The notes beneath the pieces are model-generated. The model saw only the letters and a program-made list of their open reading frames with translations. It made no database searches and was not told the origin of the DNA. Below, in pieces: positions 25,246 to 33,260 of a stretch of 35,844 bases of DNA. Source of the DNA: Actinomycetota bacterium (lineage in GTDB: Bacteria; Actinomycetota; Acidimicrobiia; Acidimicrobiales; Ilumatobacteraceae); assembly GCA_005787785.1 (NCBI GenBank), contig SXZT01000137.1, positions 1 to 35,844 on the forward strand, written 5' to 3'. Position numbers and translations under genes: made by a program. How positions within the stretch are numbered: position 1 is the first letter of the stretch; every line of letters starts with the position of its first letter.

Positions 25246-26637
25246 ATGCGCTTCAGCATTGACCGCACGTGGCGACGGCCCAACGATGGTGACGTGGTCA
25301 TCGGTGGTTCGCCCACGCGCGCATTTCGCCTGACCACCGGCGGGTGTCGCATCGCCGAGATGATCGAGCGCGGTGAAAACCTCCCCCCGACGACCCACGC
25401 GCTCGTCGACCGACTCGTGGATGCAGGTGCCATCCACCCCCTCGCCGATCCGTCGGAGCACTCGATCGCCCCGACGCACATCACGGCCGTGATTCCCGTT
25501 CATCTCACGGAGACGGCCAATGGCACCGCGCTGGCATCCCTCGTTGCCGGCCTCGCCGGCCTCGCCGGCATTGTTGTCGTCGATGACGCATCGCCGCGAC
25601 CGTTGCCCGCATTGTCGGCGGGCGGCACATCGGTGACAATCATCCCCCGCGAATCGAACGGCGGGCCCGCGGCGGCACGCAACGCCGGCCTGGCAACGGT
25701 GGAGACGAGCCACGTCGTCTTCATCGACGCCGACGTCGAGTGTCGCGCCAGCGACGTCGTGGCACTTGCCGCATGGCTCGTCGCCGCCGATGCGGCCGCA
25801 ATCGGACCTCGGGTTCGCACCAGTGATGATCGCACGGTTCTCGGCGCCTACGAAGCGGCACGTTCGCCGCTCGACATGGGTGAACGTCCCGCACGCGTCC
25901 GGGCCGCCACCCGTGTCGGATGGTTGCCCGCTGCGCTGCTGCTGTGCGACGTGGCCGCACTGCGTTCGGTGAACGGGTTCGACGAGACAATGCGCACGGG
26001 TGAAGATGTCGACCTCGTGTGGCGCCTCGATGCAGCAGGGTTCCGCTGCCGCTACGAGCCATCGATCGAAGTGCTCCACGAACGACGGTCGACGCTCGAC
26101 GCTCTGGTACGGCAGCGCATCGGGTACGGCGAGTCCACCACCGCATTGCACCGCCGCCACGGCGACAAGGTCGCACCGGCCCGCGGATCGTGGTCGTCGG
26201 TGTCGTCCTGGACCGCGCTCGTGCTCGGTCTGCCAATCGTTGCGTGTGGCGCCGCCATCGCAACCGCCGCGATGCTGTCGCGCAAGCTCCGCTTCGCACC
26301 AAACACCGCATCCGAGTCGGTACGTCTCGCATGGATGACCCACCTGCAGGTCGGTCGCAACCTTGCTTCGGCCGTCACGCGAGTGTGGTGGCCGGTCGCA
26401 ATAGTCGCGTCGGTCTTCTCACGTCGCGCGCGTGTCGCGCTGTGTACCGCCGCAGTCGTTCCCGCGCTCGCCGAGTGGTGGGGAAAGCGACCGCGCCTCG
26501 ACCCCGTGCGCTTCACGATTCTTCGCATCATCGACGACGCCGCATACGGCACCGGAGTGTGGAAGACAGCCGTTCGTGAACGCAACGCCGGCGCGCTACT
26601 GCCTGCAATCGCACGCCCCACGACTCCCGACGGCTGA
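25246..26637 (+). CDS. mftF: Mycofactocin glycosyltransferase MftF
   Basis: This 463-residue protein has an N-terminal PqqD/RRE-like region (TTGGCRIAEMIERGENLPP), then a GT2 glycosyltransferase fold with TAVIPVHL, VVVDDAS, SNGGPAAARNAG and the DxD motif FIDADVEC, the GFDETMRTGEDVDLVWRL acceptor loop, and C-terminal hydrophobic segments. MftF adds beta-1,4-linked glucose units to the mycofactocin aglycone. A short tandem 9-base repeat (CTCGCCGGC) encodes LAGLAG at 25552-25569. The ATG has no ribosome-binding site; CAGAAT lies 5 bases before it. It is separated from mftC by plsY and dedA, whereas mftD and mftE normally stand between C and F. Confidence 0.92.
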   Translation: MRFSIDRTWRRPNDGDVVIGGSPTRAFRLTTGGCRIAEMIERGENLPPTTHALVDRLVDAGAIHPLADPSEHSIAPTHITAVIPVHLTETANGTALASLVAGLAGLAGIVVVDDASPRPLPALSAGGTSVTIIPRESNGGPAAARNAGLATVETSHVVFIDADVECRASDVVALAAWLVAADAAAIGPRVRTSDDRTVLGAYEAARSPLDMGERPARVRAATRVGWLPAALLLCDVAALRSVNGFDETMRTGEDVDLVWRLDAAGFRCRYEPSIEVLHERRSTLDALVRQRIGYGESTTALHRRHGDKVAPARGSWSSVSSWTALVLGLPIVACGAAIATAAMLSRKLRFAPNTASESVRLAWMTHLQVGRNLASAVTRVWWPVAIVASVFSRRARVALCTAAVVPALAEWWGKRPRLDPVRFTILRIIDDAAYGTGVWKTAVRERNAGALLPAIARPTTPDG

Positions 26638-26653
26638 AACCGCCCGCGCGCGA

Positions 26654-26659
26654 TACCGT
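26654..26659 (+). promoter_or_regulatory. -10 element (TACCGT) of the alanine-racemase-like gene, leaderless
   Basis: TACCGT ends 7 bases before the ATG at 26667. It overlaps a GTG at 26658 that would otherwise be an in-frame start, so the ATG is preferred. Confidence 0.45.
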
Positions 26660-26666
26660 GTTGCTG

Positions 26667-27638
26667 ATGGCACTGCGGCTCACGGTCCGGCGCGACGCCT
26701 TCCTCGGGCACGTGCGCAGCGTCGCGCGCGAGGTTCCGCACCTCGTTCCCGTCGTGAAGGGCAACGGATACGGACTCGGACGGGGTCGCCTCGTCGAGTT
26801 GATCGACGATCTGCTTCCCGACGTCGACACCATCGCGGTCGGCACCGTCCACGAAGCAGCCGACGTGCCCGCACGGCTGGCGGCACACGTGATGAACCCC
26901 GTCACCGACGCCGACTTTGCCGCACTCCCGGTCGTGCCGGCCAACGCCATTCTGACGATTGGCTCACACCGTGACGTCGATGTGCTCGCGCGACGTGGCT
27001 GGAAGGGGCGCGTCGTCGTAAAGCTCGCCTCGTCGATGCGTCGCTTCGGGGTCGACCGCGACAGGTTCAGGGTGCTCGTCAACGACATCGCCCGCATCGG
27101 CGGCACGATTCACGCCTGCAGCATCCACTCACCCACCGCGGGCGACGACTCGTCGCGCCTTGCCGAGATTCGTGCGTGGCTTCCTCTTCTCCCCGAAGGC
27201 GTCGCCCTCAGTGTCAGCCATCTGTCGGCCGATTCCCTTGCACAACTGCGCAACGACAACGACCAGCGCACGATCGAGGTGCGGCTCGGCACGGCTCTGT
27301 GGCACGGCACGAAGGACCACTTCGCCTTGCATGCAGACGTCATTCGCACCGAAGCCTGTCGCTCGGGCGAAACCGCCGGCTACCGCGCGACACCGGTGCC
27401 CGGTGACGGCACGCTCGTCGTCATCGGTGCGGGTTCGGCGCACGGCGTGATGCCTCTCCCTGGCGGCGAAAGCCCGTTTCATTTTTCGAGACAACGCTTG
27501 CTCCTCGTCGAGTCGCCCTACATGCATTCGTCGATCGCGTTCGTGGCTGCGGGCCAGACGTATCCGGCCGAAGGGGACTTCGTCGATGTGCAGCGTCCTT
27601 TGACGATGGTGCACCCCGACGTCATCGAGTGGGTCTGA
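26667..27638 (+). CDS. Alanine racemase family PLP enzyme, divergent
   Basis: This 323-residue protein has the fold-type III PLP barrel. The cofactor lysine is in VPVVKGNGYGLG (Lys31) and the second catalytic tyrosine is likely in GETAGYRATPV (Tyr239), which aligns with the SYGATY block of alanine racemases; the following GTLVVIGAGSAHGV aligns with the GYADG loop. It differs where Alr has RPGIALYG (here RLGTALWHG) and near MDQ (here YMHSS). At 323 residues it is shorter than typical Alr (about 370). It may racemise alanine or another amino acid. It lies 29 bases after mftF and just before a DUF418-like gene; a role in mycofactocin is unproven. Confidence 0.7.
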   Translation: MALRLTVRRDAFLGHVRSVAREVPHLVPVVKGNGYGLGRGRLVELIDDLLPDVDTIAVGTVHEAADVPARLAAHVMNPVTDADFAALPVVPANAILTIGSHRDVDVLARRGWKGRVVVKLASSMRRFGVDRDRFRVLVNDIARIGGTIHACSIHSPTAGDDSSRLAEIRAWLPLLPEGVALSVSHLSADSLAQLRNDNDQRTIEVRLGTALWHGTKDHFALHADVIRTEACRSGETAGYRATPVPGDGTLVVIGAGSAHGVMPLPGGESPFHFSRQRLLLVESPYMHSSIAFVAAGQTYPAEGDFVDVQRPLTMVHPDVIEWV

Positions 27639-27640
27639 CC

Positions 27641-28726
27641 GTGTCGACGCCGACGGCGATGCCAACCAGGAGCGGACTCGATCGCAATCCGTCCCTCGAT
27701 GCGACACGAACCGTTGCGCTGCTCGGCATCATCATCCTCAATTACCACGGATACCTGAACGGCTACGTCGCCATCGGAGCCGACAAAGAGAACTTCTTCG
27801 TCCGCATCATGGATGCGTGGAACGGTGTTCTTGCGCCGAGTCCCGTGATCTTCGTTCTCGTGTCGGGTATCAGTTGTTCGTTGTTCGCCTCGGCGAACTT
27901 CGACCGATGGACACTCGTGCGGCGCGGGGTTCTCCTCTTCGCAGTCGGGTCGATCTTCGAATGGGTGTGGAACGGAACAATCCTGCCGTACTTCGGTCTC
28001 TATTTCCTGCTTGCTGCGGGACTGGTGTCGTGGTCACGCCGCAACATCGTTGCGATCATGGTTGCTTGCACTCTTGCCGCAGCAACGTTGTCGATGTGGC
28101 GGTTCTTCCGCGAGCGTGACTTCCACTCGACGGGATGGCTGAGCCCGGCGCATCCCGACTCGCCACGCAACTTCGTCTTTCGCTACTTCATCGACTACAC
28201 GCACCCGATCCTGCCCTGGTTCACGTTCTTCTGCGTCGGACTGCTCATTGGTCGGTCACTGCCGTGGTTCCTCGCCAATCGCACCCGGCTCGTCGCGCCA
28301 CTGGCCGTCGGAGTCGCCGCCACCTACACGCTCAGCACCGTGGTTCGTCGCGGAACCGACGGTACGTGGCAACGTCTCACGAGCACCGATCCATTCGAAC
28401 GCGGTGTCCTTGCCACAGTGGGTGTCACACTGTCGTCGCTGCTCGTCATCATCGTCGTGTCGTGGGTCGTCGAGGCGTTCCCCTCGTCACCGATCACCGA
28501 TGTTTTCGTACGCGCGGGGCGGGTTTCCCTCACGCTGTACGTGATCCATGGTCTTGCCTACAACCTCGTCGTCAATCAACTCGACTGGGTTCGTCCCACA
28601 GGGCTCGACACGGCCCTTGGCCTGGCGGCTCTCATGTGGATCTTGCTCGTCGCTTTCGGTGCATGGTGGGACCGATTCATTGGTCGCGGTCCACTCGAGA
28701 GGCTTCTCCGCGGCTTCGGCGGTTGA
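27641..28726 (+). CDS. DUF418/DUF1624-like membrane acyltransferase family protein
   Basis: This 361-residue membrane protein has about ten hydrophobic segments. The N-terminal LDATRTVALLGIIILNYHGY resembles the opening of heparan-alpha-glucosaminide acetyltransferase-like proteins. The C-terminal RAGRVSLTLYVIHG and FIGRGPLERLLRGF match the DUF418 ending GxLTxYxxH and GPLExLxR. A periplasmic acyl-transfer role is possible but not shown. The GTG start at 27641 is 2 bases after the upstream stop; ATG 27659 is an alternative. Its 3' end overlaps the convergent ROK gene by 50 bases. Confidence 0.68.
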   Translation: MSTPTAMPTRSGLDRNPSLDATRTVALLGIIILNYHGYLNGYVAIGADKENFFVRIMDAWNGVLAPSPVIFVLVSGISCSLFASANFDRWTLVRRGVLLFAVGSIFEWVWNGTILPYFGLYFLLAAGLVSWSRRNIVAIMVACTLAAATLSMWRFFRERDFHSTGWLSPAHPDSPRNFVFRYFIDYTHPILPWFTFFCVGLLIGRSLPWFLANRTRLVAPLAVGVAATYTLSTVVRRGTDGTWQRLTSTDPFERGVLATVGVTLSSLLVIIVVSWVVEAFPSSPITDVFVRAGRVSLTLYVIHGLAYNLVVNQLDWVRPTGLDTALGLAALMWILLVAFGAWWDRFIGRGPLERLLRGFGG

Positions 28727-29591
28727 GTCCGCGCAAGCCCACCGCTGCCGCACCAATCAACGAACCATCGTCGCCGAGACGTGTCGGCACGATGCGTGCC
28801 CCCTTCGAGTGGTCGAGACGACACAGATCATCGAGTGTCGCCTGTGCCGCCTGAAAAAACGGTGCGCCGAAACCCAGCGCCACGCTTCCGCCAACGACGG
28901 CGAGTTTCAGGTCGAGCAGGTTGCACACCGACGCAATGCCGCGCCCGACCAACCGACCCGTGCGCTGGATCGTTTCGTAGGTCGGCTGCGTCGGTGACCG
29001 GCCGGTGATCGCCTCGATTGACGGACCCGACGCCTCGGCCTCGAGACACCCTCGGGCGCCACAGGCGCAGCGCCGGCCCCCGGGTTCGACGATCACGTGG
29101 CCGATGTGGCCCGCGTTGCCTCCTTCGCCATCGAGCAACTTGCCGTTCAGAACGATGCCGCCGCCGACCCCGGTCGACACCACCATCGCGAGAAAACTGT
29201 CGTGGCCTCGCGCCGCACCCTTCCAGCCCTCACCCAATGCCAGAGCCTTCGCATCGCCGTCACCAAATACCGGAAGCCCGGTGAATTCACGCAGGCGCAG
29301 TGCCAGCGGAAAGTCACGCCAACAGGGAATGTTGAGAGGTGACACGCGCTCGACGTTCGGATCGTTCGGACCCGCCGCACCCACGCCGACCGCGATCGGG
29401 TACGCACCGTGCTGGCCGCGCGCACGCACCAACATCTCCGACACGAGACCGGTCAAGTCTCCGAAGAGCCCCTCGTCGGTTTGAACGGAATTCACGCGGC
29501 ACCGCGTGCGGTCGATGATCGTTCCATCGGTGGTGACGAGACCAGCGGCGAATTTCGTGCCACCAATGTCGATTGCAACGATGACGTCCAT
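28677..29591 (-). CDS. ROK family sugar kinase, probable glucokinase
   Basis: This 304-residue kinase has the ATP motif DIGGTKFAAG (8-17), a catalytic aspartate in FGDGDAKA (Asp111), the ROK repeat VSTGVGGGIVLNG and the zinc cluster GHIGH...CACGARGCLE (His165, Cys175, Cys177, Cys182). ROK glucokinases phosphorylate glucose with ATP or polyphosphate. The lack of an N-terminal helix-turn-helix shows it is a kinase and not a repressor. The C-terminal tail (RRSRGEASRVDRDQ) runs into the end of the convergent membrane-protein gene. It diverges from ung with only 21 bases between the start codons. Confidence 0.86.
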   Translation of the reverse strand: MDVIVAIDIGGTKFAAGLVTTDGTIIDRTRCRVNSVQTDEGLFGDLTGLVSEMLVRARGQHGAYPIAVGVGAAGPNDPNVERVSPLNIPCWRDFPLALRLREFTGLPVFGDGDAKALALGEGWKGAARGHDSFLAMVVSTGVGGGIVLNGKLLDGEGGNAGHIGHVIVEPGGRRCACGARGCLEAEASGPSIEAITGRSPTQPTYETIQRTGRLVGRGIASVCNLLDLKLAVVGGSVALGFGAPFFQAAQATLDDLCRLDHSKGARIVPTRLGDDGSLIGAAAVGLRGLNRRSRGEASRVDRDQ

Positions 29592-29598
29592 GTCGAGT

Positions 29599-29604
29599 TA
29601 TTTT
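29599..29604 (+). promoter_or_regulatory. Probable -10 element (TATTTT) of ung
   Basis: TATTTT ends 8 bases before the GTG at 29613 in the 21-base divergent gap with the ROK gene. The spacing is one or two bases longer than at most leaderless starts here. Confidence 0.35.
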
Positions 29605-29612
29605 CTAGCACC

Positions 29613-30302
29613 GTGACCACCGACTGGAACCCGATACTCCGAAGTGAGTTCGAAAAGTCCTACTGGAAGGATCTCCAAGGTTTCATCACCGAAGAACGTC
29701 GCCGCACGACCGTCTATCCGCCACACGACGAGGTGTTCCGGGCCCTCCATGCCACCACGTTCGCCGACACGCGAGTGGTGATCCTCGGCCAAGACCCGTA
29801 CCACGGTGCGGGCCAGGCACACGGTCTCTGCTTTTCCGTGAATCGTGGAGTGGTGATCCCGCCGAGTCTCGTCAACATCTTCAAGGAACTGCGTTCCGAC
29901 CTTGGTATCACGCCGCCCGCGCACGGCTTCCTCGAACCGTGGGCGCGCCAAGGCGTGCTGATGCTGAACGCGACACTCACCGTGCGCGCAAATGCCGCCG
30001 CATCACACCAGGGAAAAGGCTGGGAAACATTCACCGACCGTGTCATCGGCACGGTGGCCGCCAAGGGTCATCACGTCGTCTTCATCTTCTGGGGTGCGTA
30101 CGCACGCAAGAAGAAGACGCTGATACTCGAAGTTGCGGGAAACGAACGCCACACCATCATCGAATCGGCACATCCGTCACCGTTGTCGGCCAACAACGGC
30201 TTTTTCGGCAGCAAACCGTTTTCGCGCACGAACGAGGCCCTCGTCGCACACGGCCAGACGCCGATCAATTGGGCACTGCCCACCGACGACCGCCTCGACT
30301 GA
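29613..30302 (+). CDS. ung: Uracil-DNA glycosylase, family 1
   Basis: This 229-residue enzyme removes uracil from DNA and starts base-excision repair. It has the water-activating motif VVILGQDPYHGAGQAHGLCF (catalytic Asp61) and the minor-groove loop ESAHPSPLSANNGFFGS (His187). The length and both motifs are those of UNG proper. The start is a GTG; the frame is open far upstream but only as the antisense shadow of the ROK gene. The SRPBCC gene follows after 23 bases with its own -10 box. Confidence 0.95.
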   Translation: MTTDWNPILRSEFEKSYWKDLQGFITEERRRTTVYPPHDEVFRALHATTFADTRVVILGQDPYHGAGQAHGLCFSVNRGVVIPPSLVNIFKELRSDLGITPPAHGFLEPWARQGVLMLNATLTVRANAAASHQGKGWETFTDRVIGTVAAKGHHVVFIFWGAYARKKKTLILEVAGNERHTIIESAHPSPLSANNGFFGSKPFSRTNEALVAHGQTPINWALPTDDRLD

Positions 30303-30312
30303 ACCGGTTCGG

Positions 30313-30318
30313 TAGGTT
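30313..30318 (+). promoter_or_regulatory. -10 element (TAGGTT) of the SRPBCC gene, leaderless
   Basis: TAGGTT ends 7 bases before the ATG at 30326. It sits in the 23-base gap after ung. Confidence 0.5.
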
Positions 30319-30325
30319 GGCGCCC

Positions 30326-30715
30326 ATGGGATCCGTCAGGCGTCATGCCATCTTGGCGTCGTCGGCCGACACGGTGTGGGCCTTCATCGGGCGACCCGAA
30401 GTCCTGCACGAATGGTTTCCCACGTCCTCGACGCGAGTCGAGGGCGACAAGCGTTGGGTCACGTTGCCCTCGGGCATCGTGTTCGAGGAGGAGATTCTCC
30501 TCGTCGACAACGATCTGCGCAGGTTCCAGTACTCGATCATCAACAATCCGCTGATCACCCACCACGTGGGAACCGTCGACGTGATCGCTCTCGCCGATGA
30601 CCGATGCGTCGCCATCTACGGCACCGACATCGAACCCGAAGTGCTCGGCTTGGCCATCGGCGCAGCGGCCGGTGACGGCCTGCGGGCGTTGCAGGAACGA
30701 TTCGGGAAGGGTTGA
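30326..30715 (+). CDS. SRPBCC (START/polyketide cyclase-like) protein
   Basis: This 129-residue protein has the usual SRPBCC order: HAILASSADTVWAFIGRPEVLHEWFP at the N-terminus, a central beta-sheet (RRFQYSIINNPL, HHVGTVDVIALADD) and a long C-terminal helix (AAAGDGLRALQERFGKG). The family binds hydrophobic ligands in a helix-grip pocket. No ligand can be named. The start follows from the -10 box 7 bases upstream. The sulfatase gene starts 2 bases after its stop, so the two are co-transcribed. Confidence 0.8.
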   Translation: MGSVRRHAILASSADTVWAFIGRPEVLHEWFPTSSTRVEGDKRWVTLPSGIVFEEEILLVDNDLRRFQYSIINNPLITHHVGTVDVIALADDRCVAIYGTDIEPEVLGLAIGAAAGDGLRALQERFGKG

Positions 30716-30717
30716 TC

Positions 30718-32289
30718 GTGCCGCGCAGGATTCTCTTCGTCACCACCGACCAGCAGCGCTACGACGGACTCGGCTGCAATGGCGGGGCCGTGGCACGAAC
30801 ACCCGTCATCGACTCCATCGCCCGCGAAGGAATTCGCTACACGCGCGCCATTCCCTCGAACGTCGTGTGCATGCCTTCACGGTCGACCATGTTGACCGGC
30901 CAACACGTGACGACCCACGGAGTGTGGATGAACGGCGTGCCCCTGCCCGTCGATGCGCCGAGCATCGCCATGGATCTGTGGCGCAACGGCTGGCGGACGG
31001 CGCTGATCGGCAAGGCGCACTTTGAACCATTTCTCGACCCGTTCGCTCTCTTCACCGAGAATTCACTCGCGTCGCTGGGCGAGGAAACCGTCTACCGCGA
31101 GTCGGGCGACGGCCGCCGCGAACCGCACCGCGGGTTCGAACACATGGAGCTCGCAACCCACAACGGGATGGGTCCGCTGCACTATGCGAAGTGGTTGCGC
31201 GAGAACCACCCCGAAGCGGTCGCGATGCTCTACCCGATCCTCAATTCACAACTGCAGGTGAACGAGGCGGGCGGAGGCGACACCGGTGCACCGCAGGTGA
31301 AACACAACCCGATTCCGCGCGAGTGGTACCACACCGATTGGGTCGCCGATCGCGCGATCTCGTGGCTGGGAAACCAAGACGACTCGGACGACTGGTTTTG
31401 CTGGGTCAGTTTTCCCGACCCGCACCACGCTTGGGACCCGCCGATGTCGGAACTTCACCGCGTCGACTGGCGGCAACTCGACCTTCCCGCCGGGTGGGTC
31501 GACGATCCCGTCGAGTGCGAACGCATCCTCGCGGGCAAGCCCGCGCACTGGTTGGCGTGGTACCACGGCACTTTCGTCTCGAACTACGAGGCACCCGCAA
31601 AGTGGGTCCCGGCGACGTTGACTGCCGACCAGGTGCGCGAGGTCAATGCGATGGTCCACATCCAGAACGAGCTCGTCGACGAGGCACTCGGTCGCATCGT
31701 TGGTCTCCTGCGTGCAAAGGGTTGGTACGACGACGTCGACATCGTGTTCACCACCGATCACGGGGAATTCCAGGGCGACTTCGGCCTTCTTTTCAAGGGT
31801 CCGTACCACGTCGACTCGTTGATGCGCCTGCCCCTCATCTGGCGACCCGCACCATCGCGCACCAAGTTCACCCCGGCAACGGTCGACTCACCCGTCGGAC
31901 TCGTGTCACTGGCCGCGACATTCGCCGACATCGCCGGACTGCCGCGGCCCGACTACGCAGAGGCGGCGCGACTTCCACTGGACGACGGCGAAGCCGTCGA
32001 CCTCGGCCACGAGCGTGTCCTCACGGAATGGGACAGCGTTCTCTTCGGCAAGATCGTCTCACTTCGCACCATCACTCGCGGCTCATGGGTGTGCACCGCG
32101 ACACTGCCGGGCAGCCTCCACGATGGCACCGACGGCGAGCTCTACGACCTGAGCAACGACCCCCTGCAGCACGTCAACCTGTGGCACGACCCGTCCCACC
32201 GCGCGATGCGTGACGACCTTCTCGATGACATGTGGCGCAACTTGCCCGATGCGTCATCCCCGCGACGGGCCTGCGAGGCTCCGGTCTGA
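30718..32289 (+). CDS. Type I (formylglycine) sulfatase
   Basis: This 523-residue hydrolase has the N-terminal metal site RRILFVTTDQQRYDGLG and the maturation motif CMPSRSTMLTGQH, in which Cys51 must be oxidised to formylglycine. Later metal ligands are in IVFTTDHGEFQGDFGLLFKG, with WVSFPDPHHAWDPP in the middle. No signal peptide is visible, so it is probably cytoplasmic. Sulfatases of this group act on sulfated carbohydrates, choline sulfate or phosphonate-type esters; the substrate is open. GTG 30718, 2 bases after the SRPBCC stop, is preferred to TTG 30712. The maturation enzyme is not in the window. Confidence 0.86.
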   Translation: MPRRILFVTTDQQRYDGLGCNGGAVARTPVIDSIAREGIRYTRAIPSNVVCMPSRSTMLTGQHVTTHGVWMNGVPLPVDAPSIAMDLWRNGWRTALIGKAHFEPFLDPFALFTENSLASLGEETVYRESGDGRREPHRGFEHMELATHNGMGPLHYAKWLRENHPEAVAMLYPILNSQLQVNEAGGGDTGAPQVKHNPIPREWYHTDWVADRAISWLGNQDDSDDWFCWVSFPDPHHAWDPPMSELHRVDWRQLDLPAGWVDDPVECERILAGKPAHWLAWYHGTFVSNYEAPAKWVPATLTADQVREVNAMVHIQNELVDEALGRIVGLLRAKGWYDDVDIVFTTDHGEFQGDFGLLFKGPYHVDSLMRLPLIWRPAPSRTKFTPATVDSPVGLVSLAATFADIAGLPRPDYAEAARLPLDDGEAVDLGHERVLTEWDSVLFGKIVSLRTITRGSWVCTATLPGSLHDGTDGELYDLSNDPLQHVNLWHDPSHRAMRDDLLDDMWRNLPDASSPRRACEAPV

Positions 32290-32314
32290 CGACGCCGGTT
32301 GTCAGGACGTCGGG

Positions 32315-33199
32315 TCAGATCGACTTCACGAACTCGAGCGAACGCCCGAGCATCGCAATCTGGTCGTCGACGCGACTCACGGGATTCATCCCCTGGAACA
32401 TGCGATTCGCCATCGTCGAAAGCGACATCCACTGCGGGTTGGTCGCCTTCCACGCCGCCAGTTCGGGGCCGAGTTCGGCCTCGCCACGTTGCAGGTGAAC
32501 CACGGCATCACGCGGGAAGTCGTCCCACGACCGGCCCTGCACAGCGAGTTCCTCGCGCAAGATGTCATTGGCCGCATCGACCCGCAGGCCCGTGTTGCCG
32601 AAGATGTAGCCGTCACCCATCCGTGCGGCACGTCGCACCGAGGCCTCGGCTGATCCGCCGAACCATACGGGGATGTTGCGCGAAGGCAGCGGTGCAACAC
32701 CGGCACGATCGACACGGTGATACTTGCCATCGAAGTTGACGACCTGATTCGTCCATAGTTCGCGCATCACCGCCACCTGTTCCTCCATGCGGCGCGCACG
32801 ATTGCGATACTCCATACCGAGCGACTCGTACTCGACGTAATTCCACCCTGTACCCACGCCGAGAACCAGACGTCCATTACACAACAGGTCGAGGTCGGCG
32901 GCCTGCTTGGCGAGAAGCACAGCCTGTCGCTGCGGAAGAATCACGACTCCGGTCACGAGTTCGATGTCGGTCGTGAGTGCGGCGAGATAGCTGAACAGAA
33001 CGATCGGCTCGTGAAACTCGTCCTGCTCGGAGTACGGACCCCACAGCTTGGGTTCACGGTTTGCATGCACCGCTCCGACCACGTGGTCGTAGGCGACGAT
33101 CCGCTCGAAGCCCATGTCGACGACGGCTTGCGTCCATGCACGAATCGCGCCCGGGTCCTTGCCGATTTCAACCGTCGGGAAAACCGCTCCGTACCGCAT
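32315..33199 (-). CDS. LLM class (probably F420-dependent) oxidoreductase
   Basis: This 294-residue protein has the luciferase-like TIM-barrel marks: MRYGAVFPTVEIG, DMGFERIVAYDHVVG, the central LVTGVVILPQRQAVLLAKQAADLDLL with RLVLGVGTGWNYVEYESLG, and VPVWFGGSAEASVRRAARMGDGYI-like ending. That pattern is typical of actinobacterial F420-dependent reductases or monooxygenases. The substrate is unknown. ATG 33199 has TAGTGT 6 bases upstream. It is convergent with the sulfatase and diverges from the methyltransferase gene. Confidence 0.85.
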   Translation of the reverse strand: MRYGAVFPTVEIGKDPGAIRAWTQAVVDMGFERIVAYDHVVGAVHANREPKLWGPYSEQDEFHEPIVLFSYLAALTTDIELVTGVVILPQRQAVLLAKQAADLDLLCNGRLVLGVGTGWNYVEYESLGMEYRNRARRMEEQVAVMRELWTNQVVNFDGKYHRVDRAGVAPLPSRNIPVWFGGSAEASVRRAARMGDGYIFGNTGLRVDAANDILREELAVQGRSWDDFPRDAVVHLQRGEAELGPELAAWKATNPQWMSLSTMANRMFQGMNPVSRVDDQIAMLGRSLEFVKSI

Positions 33200-33205
33200 G
33201 CGTTC

Positions 33206-33211
33206 ACACTA
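33206..33211 (-). promoter_or_regulatory. -10 element (TAGTGT) of the LLM oxidoreductase gene, leaderless
   Basis: On the minus strand TAGTGT ends 6 bases before the ATG at 33199. No ribosome-binding site is seen. Confidence 0.5.
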
Positions 33212-33260
33212 GGTCGTGGTGCCGTAGTCATCGGCAGGTCGTATCTGCTACACACGTGCG

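Noticed and set aside
25552-25569. Tandem CTCGCCGGC repeat in mftF
   Set aside because: Two copies of a 9-base unit encoding LAGLAG in a helix; too short to call a repeat element.
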